Assembly (NCBI RefSeq): GCF_025024155.1
Contig: NW_026251709.1
Coordinates: forward strand, 558,001-622,000
Length of the DNA stretch: 64,000 nucleotides
Direction: 5' to 3'
Origin: Gamsiella multidivaricata
Lineage: Eukaryota; Mortierellomycota; Mortierellomycetes; Mortierellales; Mortierellaceae
The notes beneath the pieces are model-generated. The model ran no database searches. It was not told the origin of the DNA and saw nothing but the letters and a program-made list of their open reading frames with translations. A program made the position numbers and the translations under genes. Below, piece by piece: positions 54,344 to 64,000 of this stretch (position 1 is its first letter; the number at the start of each line of letters is the position of its first letter).

Positions 54344-55660
54344 TCAGCCATCCACATCCACATCGCGCCCGTCTTGGTCATATCCTGAGATCCTAGTGAT
54401 TATATTTTCTCTAGCTCTGTTAGTCCTGCCAGCTGGCCTAGTCCCATGGCCAATGTGATAGGCAAGGACACATTCTTTTTTCCAGAAATGGACACCTGAT
54501 TCCCATATACCATCGGAATATCTCCGGTCCAAGGCCCTCAATGCACGCAGCCTGCTCAACTGCACATGCGTCGCCCAGCTCAGTTCCCTGAGCTCCTCCA
54601 GAGAAATGGGTGACTCCAACGTCCGCAAATTGAGCCCACGCAGCATACTGCTATATCGCTGCGCGAGTTGTTGATAAATCAAATATTCCGGATAATTCAC
54701 GGGCGCGTCTAACTTTCGAAGGCGCGGCATAGTTTCGAGGAGTATCTGATGATCCTCTGATTCGTAATAACTTCCCCAGATCCAAAGGGTAATAGACTCG
54801 AGGTCTGGCCAGCATGGTGAGGTACAAAGATCCAATCGGACGTAACTGGGAGGCTTCTGCTCGTCGTACCTTTCCTGTGCCGTGAGGAGGCACATAAGGC
54901 GATTTCTCGAAAGGTAAGAGGTCGTAGCTGTCGCCCATTTGAGGGACCTTAGTTTCGGAGACCAGCGGATGATGCTCTCGAATTGGATCAGAAAGTTGCG
55001 AGGACCCAATAGTATCAATTCGAGCTTCAGGGGCCATGGAAATCGCATGTCGATATCCTGTTGTGCGCTGCCACGGTTTCTCGATGGCGCGATAGCCTTA
55101 GGTTCGGGCCTCAGTATGTTCTGGGGTAGTTCGAAAGAGATCTCAGTCAGCTTGAGCCCTTCTAGCCTTTAAGCAGATGTCCTAGAAGGCGCGCAGGTAT
55201 CGGTCGGTATGGAAGATTGCAGCGCACAAGACAAAGACTGTTCAAGGATGAATGCGATGGATGGGGCGAGACTCAGCAGTGAACACCAAAGCTGGTATCT
55301 TCGAGGTTTATGCACAGGCAAGTTCATGTCACGTAGAGAGTGATTGTAGCGACCTTAGATTCTGTTGGACGAGATCCCTGCAGCTTTTCCAGCACCTCTG
55401 ACAGTCGTGGCCATGGTAGACGATCAAGCGTATCCGCAATGTTATTTACCCGAGATATATCAGACGCATCCGCCGTGATTCGATGGTCTTCTTCCTTTTT
55501 CGAATGAGATGCTGAACCAGACGAGCGAACCAAAGGTTGCATACTACGACTTGCAGACAAGTACACAGCGTGCGAACTGACGACGACCTAGGTACCGGAT
55601 TCTCTCAAGCAGGACCTCGGTCGGCAATTGTTGGATAAATATGACTGTGCAAATGGCGGT
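54344..55660 (-). pseudogene. F-box/LRR pseudogene (third type)
   Basis: An F-box motif (QQLPTEVLLERIRYLGRRQF, then ARCVLVCKS) is readable at about 55640-55547 on the minus strand. The frame then stops (TAG) and coding-like sequence continues in another frame at 55566-55324 (TLDRLPWPRLSEVLEKLQGS), then after further stops as a long C-terminal part from about 55145 to 54344 (LKLTEISFELPQNI, LKLELILLGPRNF, CWPDLESITLWIWGS, LRELSWATHVQLSRLRALRA). The F-box sequence (LP.EVL..I...L..R.F..C.LVCK) is of the common fungal type and differs from subfamilies A and B. At least one frameshift and two in-frame stops are needed, so an active gene is unlikely. An alternative is several unrecognised introns. 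Confidence 0.6.
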
Positions 55661-55792
55661 ATAAAAAAAAACTAGAGTATGTGAATACCCTCCATATGAA
55701 CCACCAAGGAGACATGAACAACACTCCAAGATTATCAAAACACACACAAGTCCCTTCCTCTTATTATTGTTTGCTTTTATTTCCTACAGTCT

Positions 55793-56843
55793 CTAATCAT
55801 TGTCAGGAGTTGCCTTAGGCTTACTACGGATGAGGCCAAGGTTTAGTCCGCTCGTTCCTGCACCGCCTCCCGCAGCGAAGTACCCGCTCAGGTTCTGCTC
55901 CAGCTCGTCAGACTGGGGGCCCGTGGACGTCGTAGATAATTTGTCACCATCCGCATGAGTATCCAATTGTTGTCCTAGCTGCTGCACATCAACAATAGTC
56001 ATTTGAAGTGGAGGCAGGGCACCACCTTGATCCTTGCCTTCGATGATGACATTCGCGCAATGATGATAGAACTTTATAAAAAAAAAATGTAAATCGTGAA
56101 GAGAAGTTAGTATACTACAGTCTGTTGTCACTATCAAAGAAGGCTACCCTCCTCTCTCAAAAACTCTTTGCAAAGCTGAAAATACCAAAAAAAAAAAAAA
56201 AAAAAAAAAAAAAGATCCCTCACCTGGTTCGTTGAAAAGGCTGTCCATGACATCGCGAATAGACATCTGTCCGAATCTGTACAGCTAGGGACGTTGCTCG
56301 GCACTAGCACTGGCCACCGGTAGTAGAGATCTGGGCAGGTCTTGGTGTATTGTCCAATGACATGCCAGGTCTTTCCGGCGTTGTACGACAGCGAGAACTC
56401 GCAAGCACCACCGCCATGCCGTGCCTGTGGCACACCTGCAGGTGGAGGGAATACAGTGCTGTCCTTGACCTGGAAGTTCCAGAACGTAACGTTGATCACT
56501 TGGCCGGCCTGATAGGTCGTTACTGGACCCTTCCTATAGCCGCCTGATGACCGAGTCGTAAATTTGGATGAGATAAAAAAAAAGGGTAAAGACGAGTCAA
56601 TGAGCGGAACTTCTGCGCTGAGATGCGGACTGTGGTGCTGAGAGGTGTGCTTTACATACCACAAGGAAACGGCTTGCCTTCAAAGCCGATCCAAGCATGG
56701 ACATCGCTCCTTGGGCTTTGGGACCAAGGTCCAGCCTGAGCAGGTGGGTTTGAGATGGCGATATGGGCGGTGGTTGTGAAGAGGATGGAGAAGAGTGTCA
56801 CTGCGACAGCGAGAACGCTGTTGGCGAGTGTGGTGGATTTCAT
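55793..56843 (-). CDS. Secreted LPMO-like (AA11-type) copper protein
   Basis: Exons 56843-56660, 56543-56224 and 56071-55793; 260 aa. A signal peptide of 26 residues (hydrophobic core VLAVAVTLFSILF) ends in TTTA, so the mature protein would begin with His27, as required for the copper-binding histidine brace of lytic polysaccharide monooxygenases. Supporting family blocks: HAWIGFEGKPFPCGGYRKGP, AGQVINVTFWNF, RHGGGACEFSLSYNAGKTW (second brace His), CLFAMSWTAFSTNQFYHHCA and NVIIEG. Cys residues are placed as in fungal chitin-active LPMO-like proteins. A polar 60-residue tail follows without a membrane segment. The second intron (56072-56223) includes a 30-base T run just after the donor. The alternative is a non-catalytic LPMO-like copper protein of the X325/Bim1 kind. 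Confidence 0.7.
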
Positions 56844-58528
56844 GCTGGAAGTAGTTTCACTAAAGTGAGTGGGTGAGTGGTGTGTGCGTGAAGGAGAAGG
56901 AAGAGAAGGAGGAGGAAGAGAAGGAGGAGGAAGAGAAGGAGGAGGAAGAGAAGGAGGAGGAGAGAGAAAGCGCGGGAAGAGTAGAGATGGAGCGATGGGG
57001 TGAAGGGGTGAGGGCAGATAGGGTGCGGAAGTACAGGAAGGAAAGGGTATCAAGAAGCAGAGAGGAGAGAGGATTGAAAAACGATTTCCCTTGAGGACAA
57101 GGGCCGTTATTAAATAGGATTGGTTTCCCTCCATGGATGACACAAAGACGGAAGGTTCTTAGGTGGCATGGTTCGTTTAGCAGTAGACCGGCCAGGGAAG
57201 CTAGTCTGCAAGTGGGATAGGACGCGTAGGTTTGGATTACATACGATTGAAAAAAGAGACTTATCAAATAACTCTCCGACAAGCAAAAATTGTTTACCAA
57301 TGAGCCCTCATTCCCCCTAGGAGGTTCACCCGCTAGTACAGTACGTCTTTACACAAATGTCTTATTTCACTGTCCATCGATAGACTAGGTATCGATATAA
57401 AAGTAGTCTATCCCATGCAACCACTGTATCGGTCAAAGGAACAGCGGTGTGTGCTGTCCATGCCAGCCATCACAATCGGTTCCTGTCCCTGTCTCGGGGC
57501 ACGGTCGTTCAGGACAAAGTTAGCCACGAGAACTTTATCTTGATTGGAATTGGTCGCTTTTATTTGTTTCAGGGTTCTCATCGCTGAAACGAGGCGCACT
57601 CACACACTGGCGCCACCCCCTAGATGATGCAGCATGAGACAAGTACAGCTCATTCCTGGCTCTTGCTCGCTCCCACGCGCCCTTGTTTTTCCTCTTCCGG
57701 ATACGGAACAGACCCGGCTCTCAGGAACTGTAACCATCCGTAATCAGCACCGACATTGCTTCATAATCCCATCCCATACAGATATCCCTACCCTAGCCAG
57801 CGCTGCATGAAGTTTCGGATGTATTGGTCCTCCCATTTCAAGCTCTCCCAATGCCATACTATCCAATAGGCATCCTTCCTCCGCAGCATCATGGACCCCT
57901 TCAGTTCCTAACAAACCCATGGGAGCCACCCATCCTCCAACACTTGCTAGGCTAGAGTCGTGTGCGCCGAAATGATCTCCATGGCCTGGACAGGACGCTG
58001 ACACCCATAGACCCGCGTAGCTGCTGCCGAAGTCACGCAAGGCTAATTTCTTGAAGAGTCGCAAAATGCCAAGAATGTTGAAAGCTACCGGACTATCAGA
58101 CGCATTTCGTTGATAGAGAGGTCGATTTTATTTTTATTTTTTGGAGGCACGCTTGTCTCTGTGTAGAACCCTTCTGCATCACATCCTGGACAGGTAACCC
58201 TCCAGAGTGGCCTCCAAGGATCCGAGATGTGACCACGTTCCGTTTTACAAGAGTGGAAGAACTGTTCAGAGGGCCACACAGAGGGGCATGGTAATCGCCA
58301 TTGTCCATACACCCTCAACAAGGGCTCTGGAGAAGCAGACATTCTACAACGATGAGGTTGAGCAGCCGAACAGGGGATGCGGAAAACATCTCGTTGAGCT
58401 TGGGATCCAGTACTCACGGAAATCTTGTCGGTGGTGTCAAGCCTGCAGATCCGAGAGTGCTTGATACGTCGGTATGAAAATTGCTGCTGCTATGGTTGTT
58501 GACGGCGATGGCTTTGATGGTGGTCTCA
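56844..58528. other. LPMO-like promoter/leader and F-box relic flank
   Basis: Directly upstream of the LPMO-like gene the minus strand is C/T-rich with a 15-base tandem repeat (56901-56962). From about 57744 to 58420 the minus strand has scattered coding-like runs (ALRDFGSSYAGLW, ALGELEMGG, PLWRVTCPGC) that probably belong to the decayed F-box gene whose clearer part begins at 58529. No intact gene. Confidence 0.35.
56901..56962 (+). repeat. 15-base AAGAGAAGGAGGAGG tandem repeat
   Basis: About four near-perfect copies in the untranslated region upstream of the LPMO-like gene (its transcript strand carries the C/T version). Open frames across it (Lys/Glu-rich on plus, Ser/Pro-rich on minus) result from the repeat. 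Confidence 0.8.
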
Positions 58529-59234
58529 TCAAGGCTGCGAATGCTGAAACTTGAAAGGTCCAGTCTTTGCAAGGTCCTGTGAAATGTTCAAGTACCCTAC
58601 CCTACAGTCGAAAAGAGAGATGTTGGTGTGATCGGAGCAGCTCATAAAGGGGGTCCATGGTGATTCACCGTATGAGGACGCCCAGTTGTCGCTCCAGCCC
58701 TCAACAGAAAGCAATCGCAATTCCCGACTCATTGTTTTTGGTCAAATTCTTGAAGTTCCGGACGTGCTCCTGAGGATGTTCATCAGCTGGAAAGTATCCT
58801 TTGATGGACTGGAACGTCAAACGATTGTGTGTTCTGTCCGAGAGAAAATTGTGCGGGTCTGCAGTACTGATGATAGCTGAGGGACCGTGTTCCTGCGAAG
58901 GATGTGAACCAATTGCTCAATATGAAGTTCGTTCCGATCAAGACGGAGAATGCGCGTCCGAGGGCTTCGATGGCAGAAATCTGGAGGGCTGTTGATGCAG
59001 TATCGGCCCTAGGGTGCCAATGTTGAGTAATGACGGAGAGAGTAAGAGAAATGCCGGTACATCCGCTACGTCCAAGTATTGTTCAACGAGGAACTGTACT
59101 TCAGGCAAGTGGAGCCCCTGTCCTGTGGTCGTGTGGGCGGGAAGACTGTCTGATAGTGTTGTTTTGAAGTACAAAAGGAGGAGGATGCCAACGATAACAG
59201 CCGCGCTCTTGTTATTTTGTTGCCTCCAAAGCAT
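58529..59234 (-). pseudogene. Decayed F-box/LRR gene (subfamily B-like)
   Basis: The minus strand at 59118-59040 reads LHLPEVQFLVEQYLDVADVP, matching the subfamily-B F-box (LPEILLQVAFYLNAADVW). Farther down are HVRNFKNLTKNNE and, after a one-base frame change near 58725, SRELRLLSVEGWSDNW, SPWTPFMSCSDHTNISLFDC, which parallel the block QPHLQSLALVDW ... WAPILSCT..NLRTL of the other B members. Several stops lie between. This is a strongly degraded copy, older than the pseudogene at 22.1 kb. Confidence 0.55.
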
Positions 59235-60827
59235 AGTCGCAACCCGGTCCTGCTTTATCTATGCATCACTCTTAGAAAAGCATCTAGCTGGAAAACAGCG
59301 GTATTTCAGGCGACCGCTCAAAAGGAGATACGGCATGAATAGACTGTGGAAAGAAATCACGTTGCCATATCTGCTATCGTGGAAAATAAATGGCTGCTAG
59401 CCTGCTATACGGTCCGGGGACTTGATGCCCAAGTTGCGGAACTGAATAGGAAAACGGATCTCCGGATGGGATCCCCCTCCTTACTTCCTCCTCGGACACG
59501 TGTGATATATATGTAATGCATGGTGTGGCGATGCAACCTGACACATCCTGCCAAGAGAGTCGAATCGACTGCTCCCCCGCGTTACACGAGCGAACATCAG
59601 GGTTCCCCTCCCCCTCCTTTCATAGCGCTGTTTGCTCTATTTATTCCTTCTATCTGTTATGTCTGTTAGTCTATTGTCCGCGTGCGCCTCAGAAAGCGAC
59701 ATGATAGCCATCGTCTTCATGACTCCATTGCTCCATGCAGACCATCAGACGGAGGGGGCCGCAGCGGATCAAACTATTGTATTAGAAGGTGGGTTCCGGC
59801 GGGTTCTTCAACGCGTATGCAAATCAATGGGGCAGATACCTGGGGTGACAAATTAGGATTTATTGGTGGGCCCTCTCTCCGCTTTCTGGTTTGATCTTTG
59901 CCACCAAAGGAGCAATGGGCGCATCTGAAGAAGGATGTCGCTCTGTACTTTTTATTTGTAAACGTCGTTTGTGTGTAAAGCTGCCACGATGCAACATTTA
60001 AACAAAAGGGCCGGGAGAAAAGACAAATGGATGGCGAGGGCAACTACTGTAGTAGTCTCTCTCAATTGCTGTTATGCAATTTGTCCCGATATCTTTCTAT
60101 CTATCTCTCGCTCCCACAAACAATAGGGAGGTCGACTGCGGCGTGGTGCATATTCTCTTTTTCCTTTTTCCTCACCCTTTTGACCTTAACCATACACGAC
60201 TCCTCCTATAGGACACGAGCGTGGTTTTGGATGTGTTTTTTTCCACTCTCCCCCTCTCCATGCTGAATGGCAATGGGACGGCGGGGGGCAGTCTGTCGGT
60301 CGTGTGCTCTCGGGCAGCGATATGATCAATTGTATCCCCCAGCCTCGACTCGACTCTACTCGGACATACGCTCTTTCCAAAGGAAATGCATTTTATGTGG
60401 TCCCTGGCTGAAGGCCCAATTGGTGCACGGGTCTATGGGCCATACGTCGTATACATCGGTGGCCATGGTTGAACAAGGAACGGGGTGCTTCTTTGGCTTT
60501 GTTATATAGCGTCGTCTACGTTCTCTCTCTCTCTCTTTTTTTTTCTTTTGTTCTTCGTCCTTCATCACAATTCCATTCAGTGCCGGAAAGACGCCTTCAT
60601 TCACCTTTTTCCATCGGACAATCTTCTCCTTTGCCACCCAATTCACATCCCCCATTCCAGAAAGCAAGCATAGCCCTTTCTTAACAGCAGCGCACCACTG
60701 GGAGATCTCAATAAAGCATCCGTATCCGAGCCTCAATTGGACTCTCTCCTCTCTTCTCTTCTCCTCTCCCGTCAGAAAAAGCATACTGTTATCCTATCCC
60801 CCACTTGACATCAACTCGACTTGACTG
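59235..60827. other. Promoter region of C2H2 factor gene
   Basis: About 1.6 kb without a supported gene. Small frames at 59014-59400 and 59516-59894 have no recognisable composition. The last 300 bases are C/T-rich (CTCTCTCTCTTTTTT at about 60525, CTCTTCTCTTCTCCTCTCC at about 60751) and form the likely long leader of the zinc-finger gene. Long upstream regions are common for fungal regulators. Confidence 0.4.
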
Positions 60828-61081
60828 ATGTCTGACCACTTGAACACCTTGACCACCTCGGGCACCAACAACTCTGCTGCCAACTCCCCCACTGCCAGCC
60901 CCCGCGTTGTACCCATTCCCCCTGAAGCCTCCGCTCTCCTTCAGTCGCTCCTCCGTGAGAACAACATCGTCATGCCCACCAACGCCAACGCCAACGCCAA
61001 CACCATCAGCCAAGATTTCTGTCTCTTCGAGGCCAACGAATCCGCCTTTGACTATCCCCTCTTTGCTGAAAGCCTCAAGCT

Positions 61082-61112
<31 letters not shown>

Positions 61113-62447
61113 TTCACTCAACATCAACAACAGCAACAGCAGCATCCTACGAACATCATTACTACCAACCCTCTTTGCACTCCGCAGACCCCGTCCATGG
61201 ACCTGCCCGAAGGCAACAACCGGTCTATGGATTCGTTTGGATTCGACGGCTTTTCTGCCTTTTTAGAAGAGTCTGCTAGTAGCCACAGTGCCCCTTCAGT
61301 CGCCCTGATCCATCTGAATGAGGACCCGTTTGACAATGCTATGAATCGAGCCAGTTGCGCAGACGGCCTCATGAGTCAGCAATCTCAGCAGTCGGCCCCG
61401 TCACTCATGAACACACCTTTCACACCCTATCTCGACACTCCGTTCGAGACCCCGTACCTGGCCGATTTTGGGTGGGACAATAAACGCACGAGCCAGGTCC
61501 TCTTTGGTGCCGGGCAGGACATGGCCAACGGCTGCGGTAATAGCCATGGCCGTAACCAACCCCCCGTCATCGCGTGCTCGCTCTTTCCCGAGTACGACTT
61601 TGACATCGCCGCTGCTCTCGAGGGCTGTGCATACAATACAATTGAGCCTGCAACGCTCCTCATGGCCTCGCCCGCGATTCATCACCCGACTGATTTTTTG
61701 GACGACAACGCGTCTGACACCTCCTCCTCCGCCTCGGACCTTTCCCTTGGCTCGCCCTCGCCTTCTCCCGCTCCCGTCAAGGCCCTTTCTGAAGACTTTT
61801 TGGATTCTGAGAGCGAGGACCTGGAGCAGGGTGATGAACAGGACGACAATGAGGCTGACTCGTCTGAGGACAATGACGAAAATGACCTTGACGACGACGA
61901 TGACGAGTACGTCCCTTCGCGGTCCCAGGCATCCGCAAGCGCCATGTCTGGATTCAAGCGAAAGGCGCCCTCCTCCTTCGCCTCTGGCCGCGCCACCAAC
62001 CGCACCAGTATCGACGATGCCACCCCGGCCAACCCATGCAAGAGGACTCGCCCAGAGCTGGCGAGTCCTTTTGGGGGGAAGAAGTCCACCAGGAAAAAGA
62101 AGCCCGACGCTGACAAGCGTTTCTTGTGTATCCACCCTGGCTGCGGTCGTCGATTCGCGCGTCTCTTCAACCTTCACACACACGAGCGGACCCACGACCC
62201 TTGCCAGGTCCGTCCATTTGTCTGTCCCGCTCTCCATTGTACCAAAGCGTTCTCTCGCAAGCACGATCTCCAGCGCCACGAGGCGTCGGTCCACAAGGGA
62301 GAGCGCAATTACAAATGCCCGACATGCTTCAAGCCCTTCTCGCGCCAGGACGGCCTCCGCCGCCACCTCGTTGTCAAGGGCAGCATCTGTGCAACAGGAC
62401 GCGTTGATGATGCCGCCGAGACCGAGACAGGATGGAGTGCGACTTGA
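60828..62447 (+). CDS. C2H2 zinc-finger transcription factor (539 aa)
   Basis: Single exon. Three C2H2 fingers lie at about residues 431-520: CIHPGCGRRFARLFNLHTHERTH-type first finger, CPALHCTKAFSRKHDLQRHE second, and CPTCFKPFSRQDGLRRHL third. The order and spacing resemble fungal calcineurin- or stress-responsive C2H2 factors of the Crz1/Seb1 kind, but I would not assign an orthologue. Upstream are two Gln tracts (61083-61142; from CAG/CAA), Asn-Ala repeats (61003-61000s), an acidic serine stretch (about 61796-61910) and a basic patch (GGKKSTRKKKPD) just before the fingers that may be a nuclear localisation signal. The ATG at 60828 follows a C/T-rich leader. The frame ends 21 codons after the third finger; see the finding on a possible alternative C-terminus. 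Confidence 0.88.
61083..61142 (+). repeat. CAG/CAA Gln-coding repeats
   Basis: Two tracts of mixed CAG and CAA codons (about 10 and 6 Gln) separated by FTQH within the transcription factor. They are probably part of an activation or condensation-prone region. Confidence 0.8.
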
Positions 62448-63608
62448 GAGCATAGGCTGCGTCAGCCCAGCCACCCTTGCACTTGAACAATTACTCTTGA
62501 CGACAGGCGAATCCGACTCTTTTGGATGGCCCTGGTTCGGTACCGATGATATCCATGCCTCCATAGGCGTCGATCCCTCATCTCTCTTCATTCCGACTTT
62601 TCCATGGAACCCCGGGATTGGACCGCCTTTTTATAAGGCTGGTTCTCGAAACATGGACACCGTATATGTTCCTTACACTGATGGGACTACAACTCTTCTA
62701 CAACAGGACACAATTGGACCTGGATATGCGCGGGATATAATGGGAGTGGATTTCGACGATCTCGCTCTTTTGGATTGACGGACCATGAAACCATCTCAGC
62801 AGCAGACTCTTGTTGGACATTTTCTTTCTTTGATATACTGGTTTTTCGGCGGCTACAGCACGGCGCGCTAAAGGATGGTTTTTTCGGGAGACGGACATGA
62901 TCTTTTCTCTCTTTTCCTTCCACTTGCGCCCCCCGATGTGTGTTGGCTTTGGTTTTATCTTCCATTTGGTTTTATTCATCTTCGATACTGTCAATACCCT
63001 TTTCTTGGAAAATCTCAGTCCCCTCTCCCTCTCTTTTCTTGAGGGTGTTTTTTCTTTCTTTCTGTATTGTTTGATAGCGACCACCTGCATGCATGCATGT
63101 ATGTTTGCGCATTAGAATACAGCGTCCTAGACCATACTCTAGATAAATGTGCATGCTTCTTCTAGGGGGTTGTACTATCAGAAGAGTAAATCGCCTTAAT
63201 GGCAGAGGACAAAGAGACAGGGGATTAGAGACAACAGAAATAATAAATAATACTTTCACAAGTAAATGAAGGAGTTACAGAACGCGGCGCTGCGGCTCAA
63301 CAATAAGAGAGAAAGTGATCGAGAAGGCGCGTGGTTCTAGACGAGGATTACGTGTCGAGGACAATGAAAACAATCTAGTCCGCCCCCTCCCTCCCTTCCT
63401 CCTCCAAGCCGATGCGAGCATTCAGAAGAGGGCTCACAGAAATGTACATGGTACTCAAAAGGATAGGGCTTCATCGTTTCTCTTTTTTTTCTTTTTCCTT
63501 CCTTTCTTCTTGCACTTCTCTTGCTCCACAAACACAAACACACTCCATATTTCGTACATATTCTACCCCACACTCCGGACCATCTTAACTGCAGGAACAC
63601 ACACGCGA
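62448..63608 (+). other. 3' region of C2H2 gene and FMO promoter
   Basis: From 62448 to 62778 a different plus-strand frame stays open with natural-looking composition (ALEQLLLTTGESDSFGW, GVDFDDLALLD). It may be an alternative C-terminus or chance. From 62779 to 63608 there is no supported frame; the 63480-63600 part is C/T- and CACA-rich, the likely leader of the monooxygenase gene. Confidence 0.4.
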
Positions 63609-64000
63609 ATGACACCAGCAGCGACGGCACATCCGGGTGTCAGGGCCAAGAAGCGAGTGGCAGTGATTGGAGCTGGTTGCGTGGGCTTAGCAGCCATCAA
63701 ATCGTGCCTTGAAGAACCGGAGCATCTCGAGGTGGTCGGGTTCGAGCAAGAGTCCTACAGTGGTGGTCTCTGGCGCTATGTGGATGTCACGGCCGAGAAC
63801 ACGGACCCGCACTCATCCGTTTATCAGAGCACGATCATCAACACGTCGAAACCGATGATGACGTTTTCGGATTATGCGATCCCAGGATCTTGGCCGATGT
63901 ATTTGCATAATAAGAAGGTCGTCCAGTACTTTGATCTTTATGCGGCACATTTCAAGCTGGTGGAACATATCAGGTTCAGGACAAAGGTCGTTGAGGTCAA
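63609..64000 (+). CDS. Flavin-containing monooxygenase, 5' part
   Basis: Begins at the ATG at 63609 and runs to the window edge (130 codons visible, no stop). The FAD-binding Rossmann motif VAVIGAGCVGLAAIKSCLEE is at residues 17-36, followed by VVGFEQESYSGGLWRYV, the GG.W motif typical of class B flavin monooxygenases, SSVYQSTIINTSKPMMTFSD and VVQYFDLYAAHF. These match fungal FMO-like proteins (dimethylaniline monooxygenase family) that use NADPH and oxygen to oxidise N- or S-containing substrates. The substrate cannot be told from this part. The leader upstream is C/T- and CA-rich, as elsewhere in the window. Confidence 0.85.
   Translation, partial: MTPAATAHPGVRAKKRVAVIGAGCVGLAAIKSCLEEPEHLEVVGFEQESYSGGLWRYVDVTAENTDPHSSVYQSTIINTSKPMMTFSDYAIPGSWPMYLHNKKVVQYFDLYAAHFKLVEHIRFRTKVVEV

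Noticed and set aside
56873..57094. Lys/Glu-rich 73-codon frame
   Set aside because: Translation of a 15-base purine repeat in the leader of the LPMO-like gene.
61401..62591. Minus-strand 396-codon frame over the zinc-finger gene
   Set aside because: Antisense of a GC-rich, C-ending coding region; no domain, and the sense frame has three clear C2H2 fingers.

Overview
The window is eukaryotic and reads as an early-diverging filamentous fungus of the Mortierellomycota type. Supporting signs are short GT-AG introns (mostly about 75-130 nt), pyrimidine-rich 5' leaders, many F-box/leucine-rich-repeat genes, and single-copy fungal genes (TEL2, eIF3a, UGO1, COQ10). Genus is inference from gene content; no rRNA, tRNA, IS element, phage or CRISPR array was recognised. 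Spliced models were rebuilt by eye: splice sites were accepted when donor, acceptor and reading phase agreed and the joined protein matched a family.

Layout. 1-7.1 kb: an F-box gene (1406-3229) and a seven-exon amino-acid/auxin permease-type transporter (4543-7135). 7.1-17.0 kb: gene-poor and relic-rich. It holds a dispersed repeat present twice, a 1 kb pyrimidine-rich low-complexity block, a broken XPG/FEN1-like nuclease gene (11378-12062, minus), and a previously hidden multi-exon gene that now looks decayed (14850-17013, minus). 17.2-21.6 kb: a 1289-residue fusion of a cholesterol-oxidase-like GMC flavoenzyme with an alpha/beta hydrolase that carries Cys at the nucleophile position. 22.1-25.8 kb: a head-to-head pair of F-box loci, the left one a pseudogene. 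26-33.5 kb: housekeeping block with a PRCC-like protein, UGO1-like mitochondrial carrier and eIF3a, the last two divergent from a 190-bp shared promoter. 35.7-45.2 kb: a very large F-box protein, TEL2/TELO2 and a KCH-type potassium channel. 45.4-51.4 kb: three F-box genes. 52.7-56.9 kb: COQ10, an F-box pseudogene and a secreted LPMO-like protein. 57-60.8 kb: another F-box relic. 60.8-64 kb: a C2H2 zinc-finger transcription factor and the 5' end of a flavin-containing monooxygenase that runs off the window.

The main theme is birth-and-death evolution of F-box/LRR genes: nine loci in 64 kb, three of them broken, forming at least two subfamilies that sit next to each other in opposite orientation twice. 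Apart from that, the conserved genes are unrelated housekeeping functions (translation initiation, TORC/PIKK chaperoning, mitochondrial fusion, coenzyme Q, K+ uptake, amino-acid transport) and do not form a pathway cluster. The most unusual items are the oxidase-hydrolase fusion, the orphan XPG-like nuclease with its repeat, and the decayed spliced gene at 14.9-17.0 kb.
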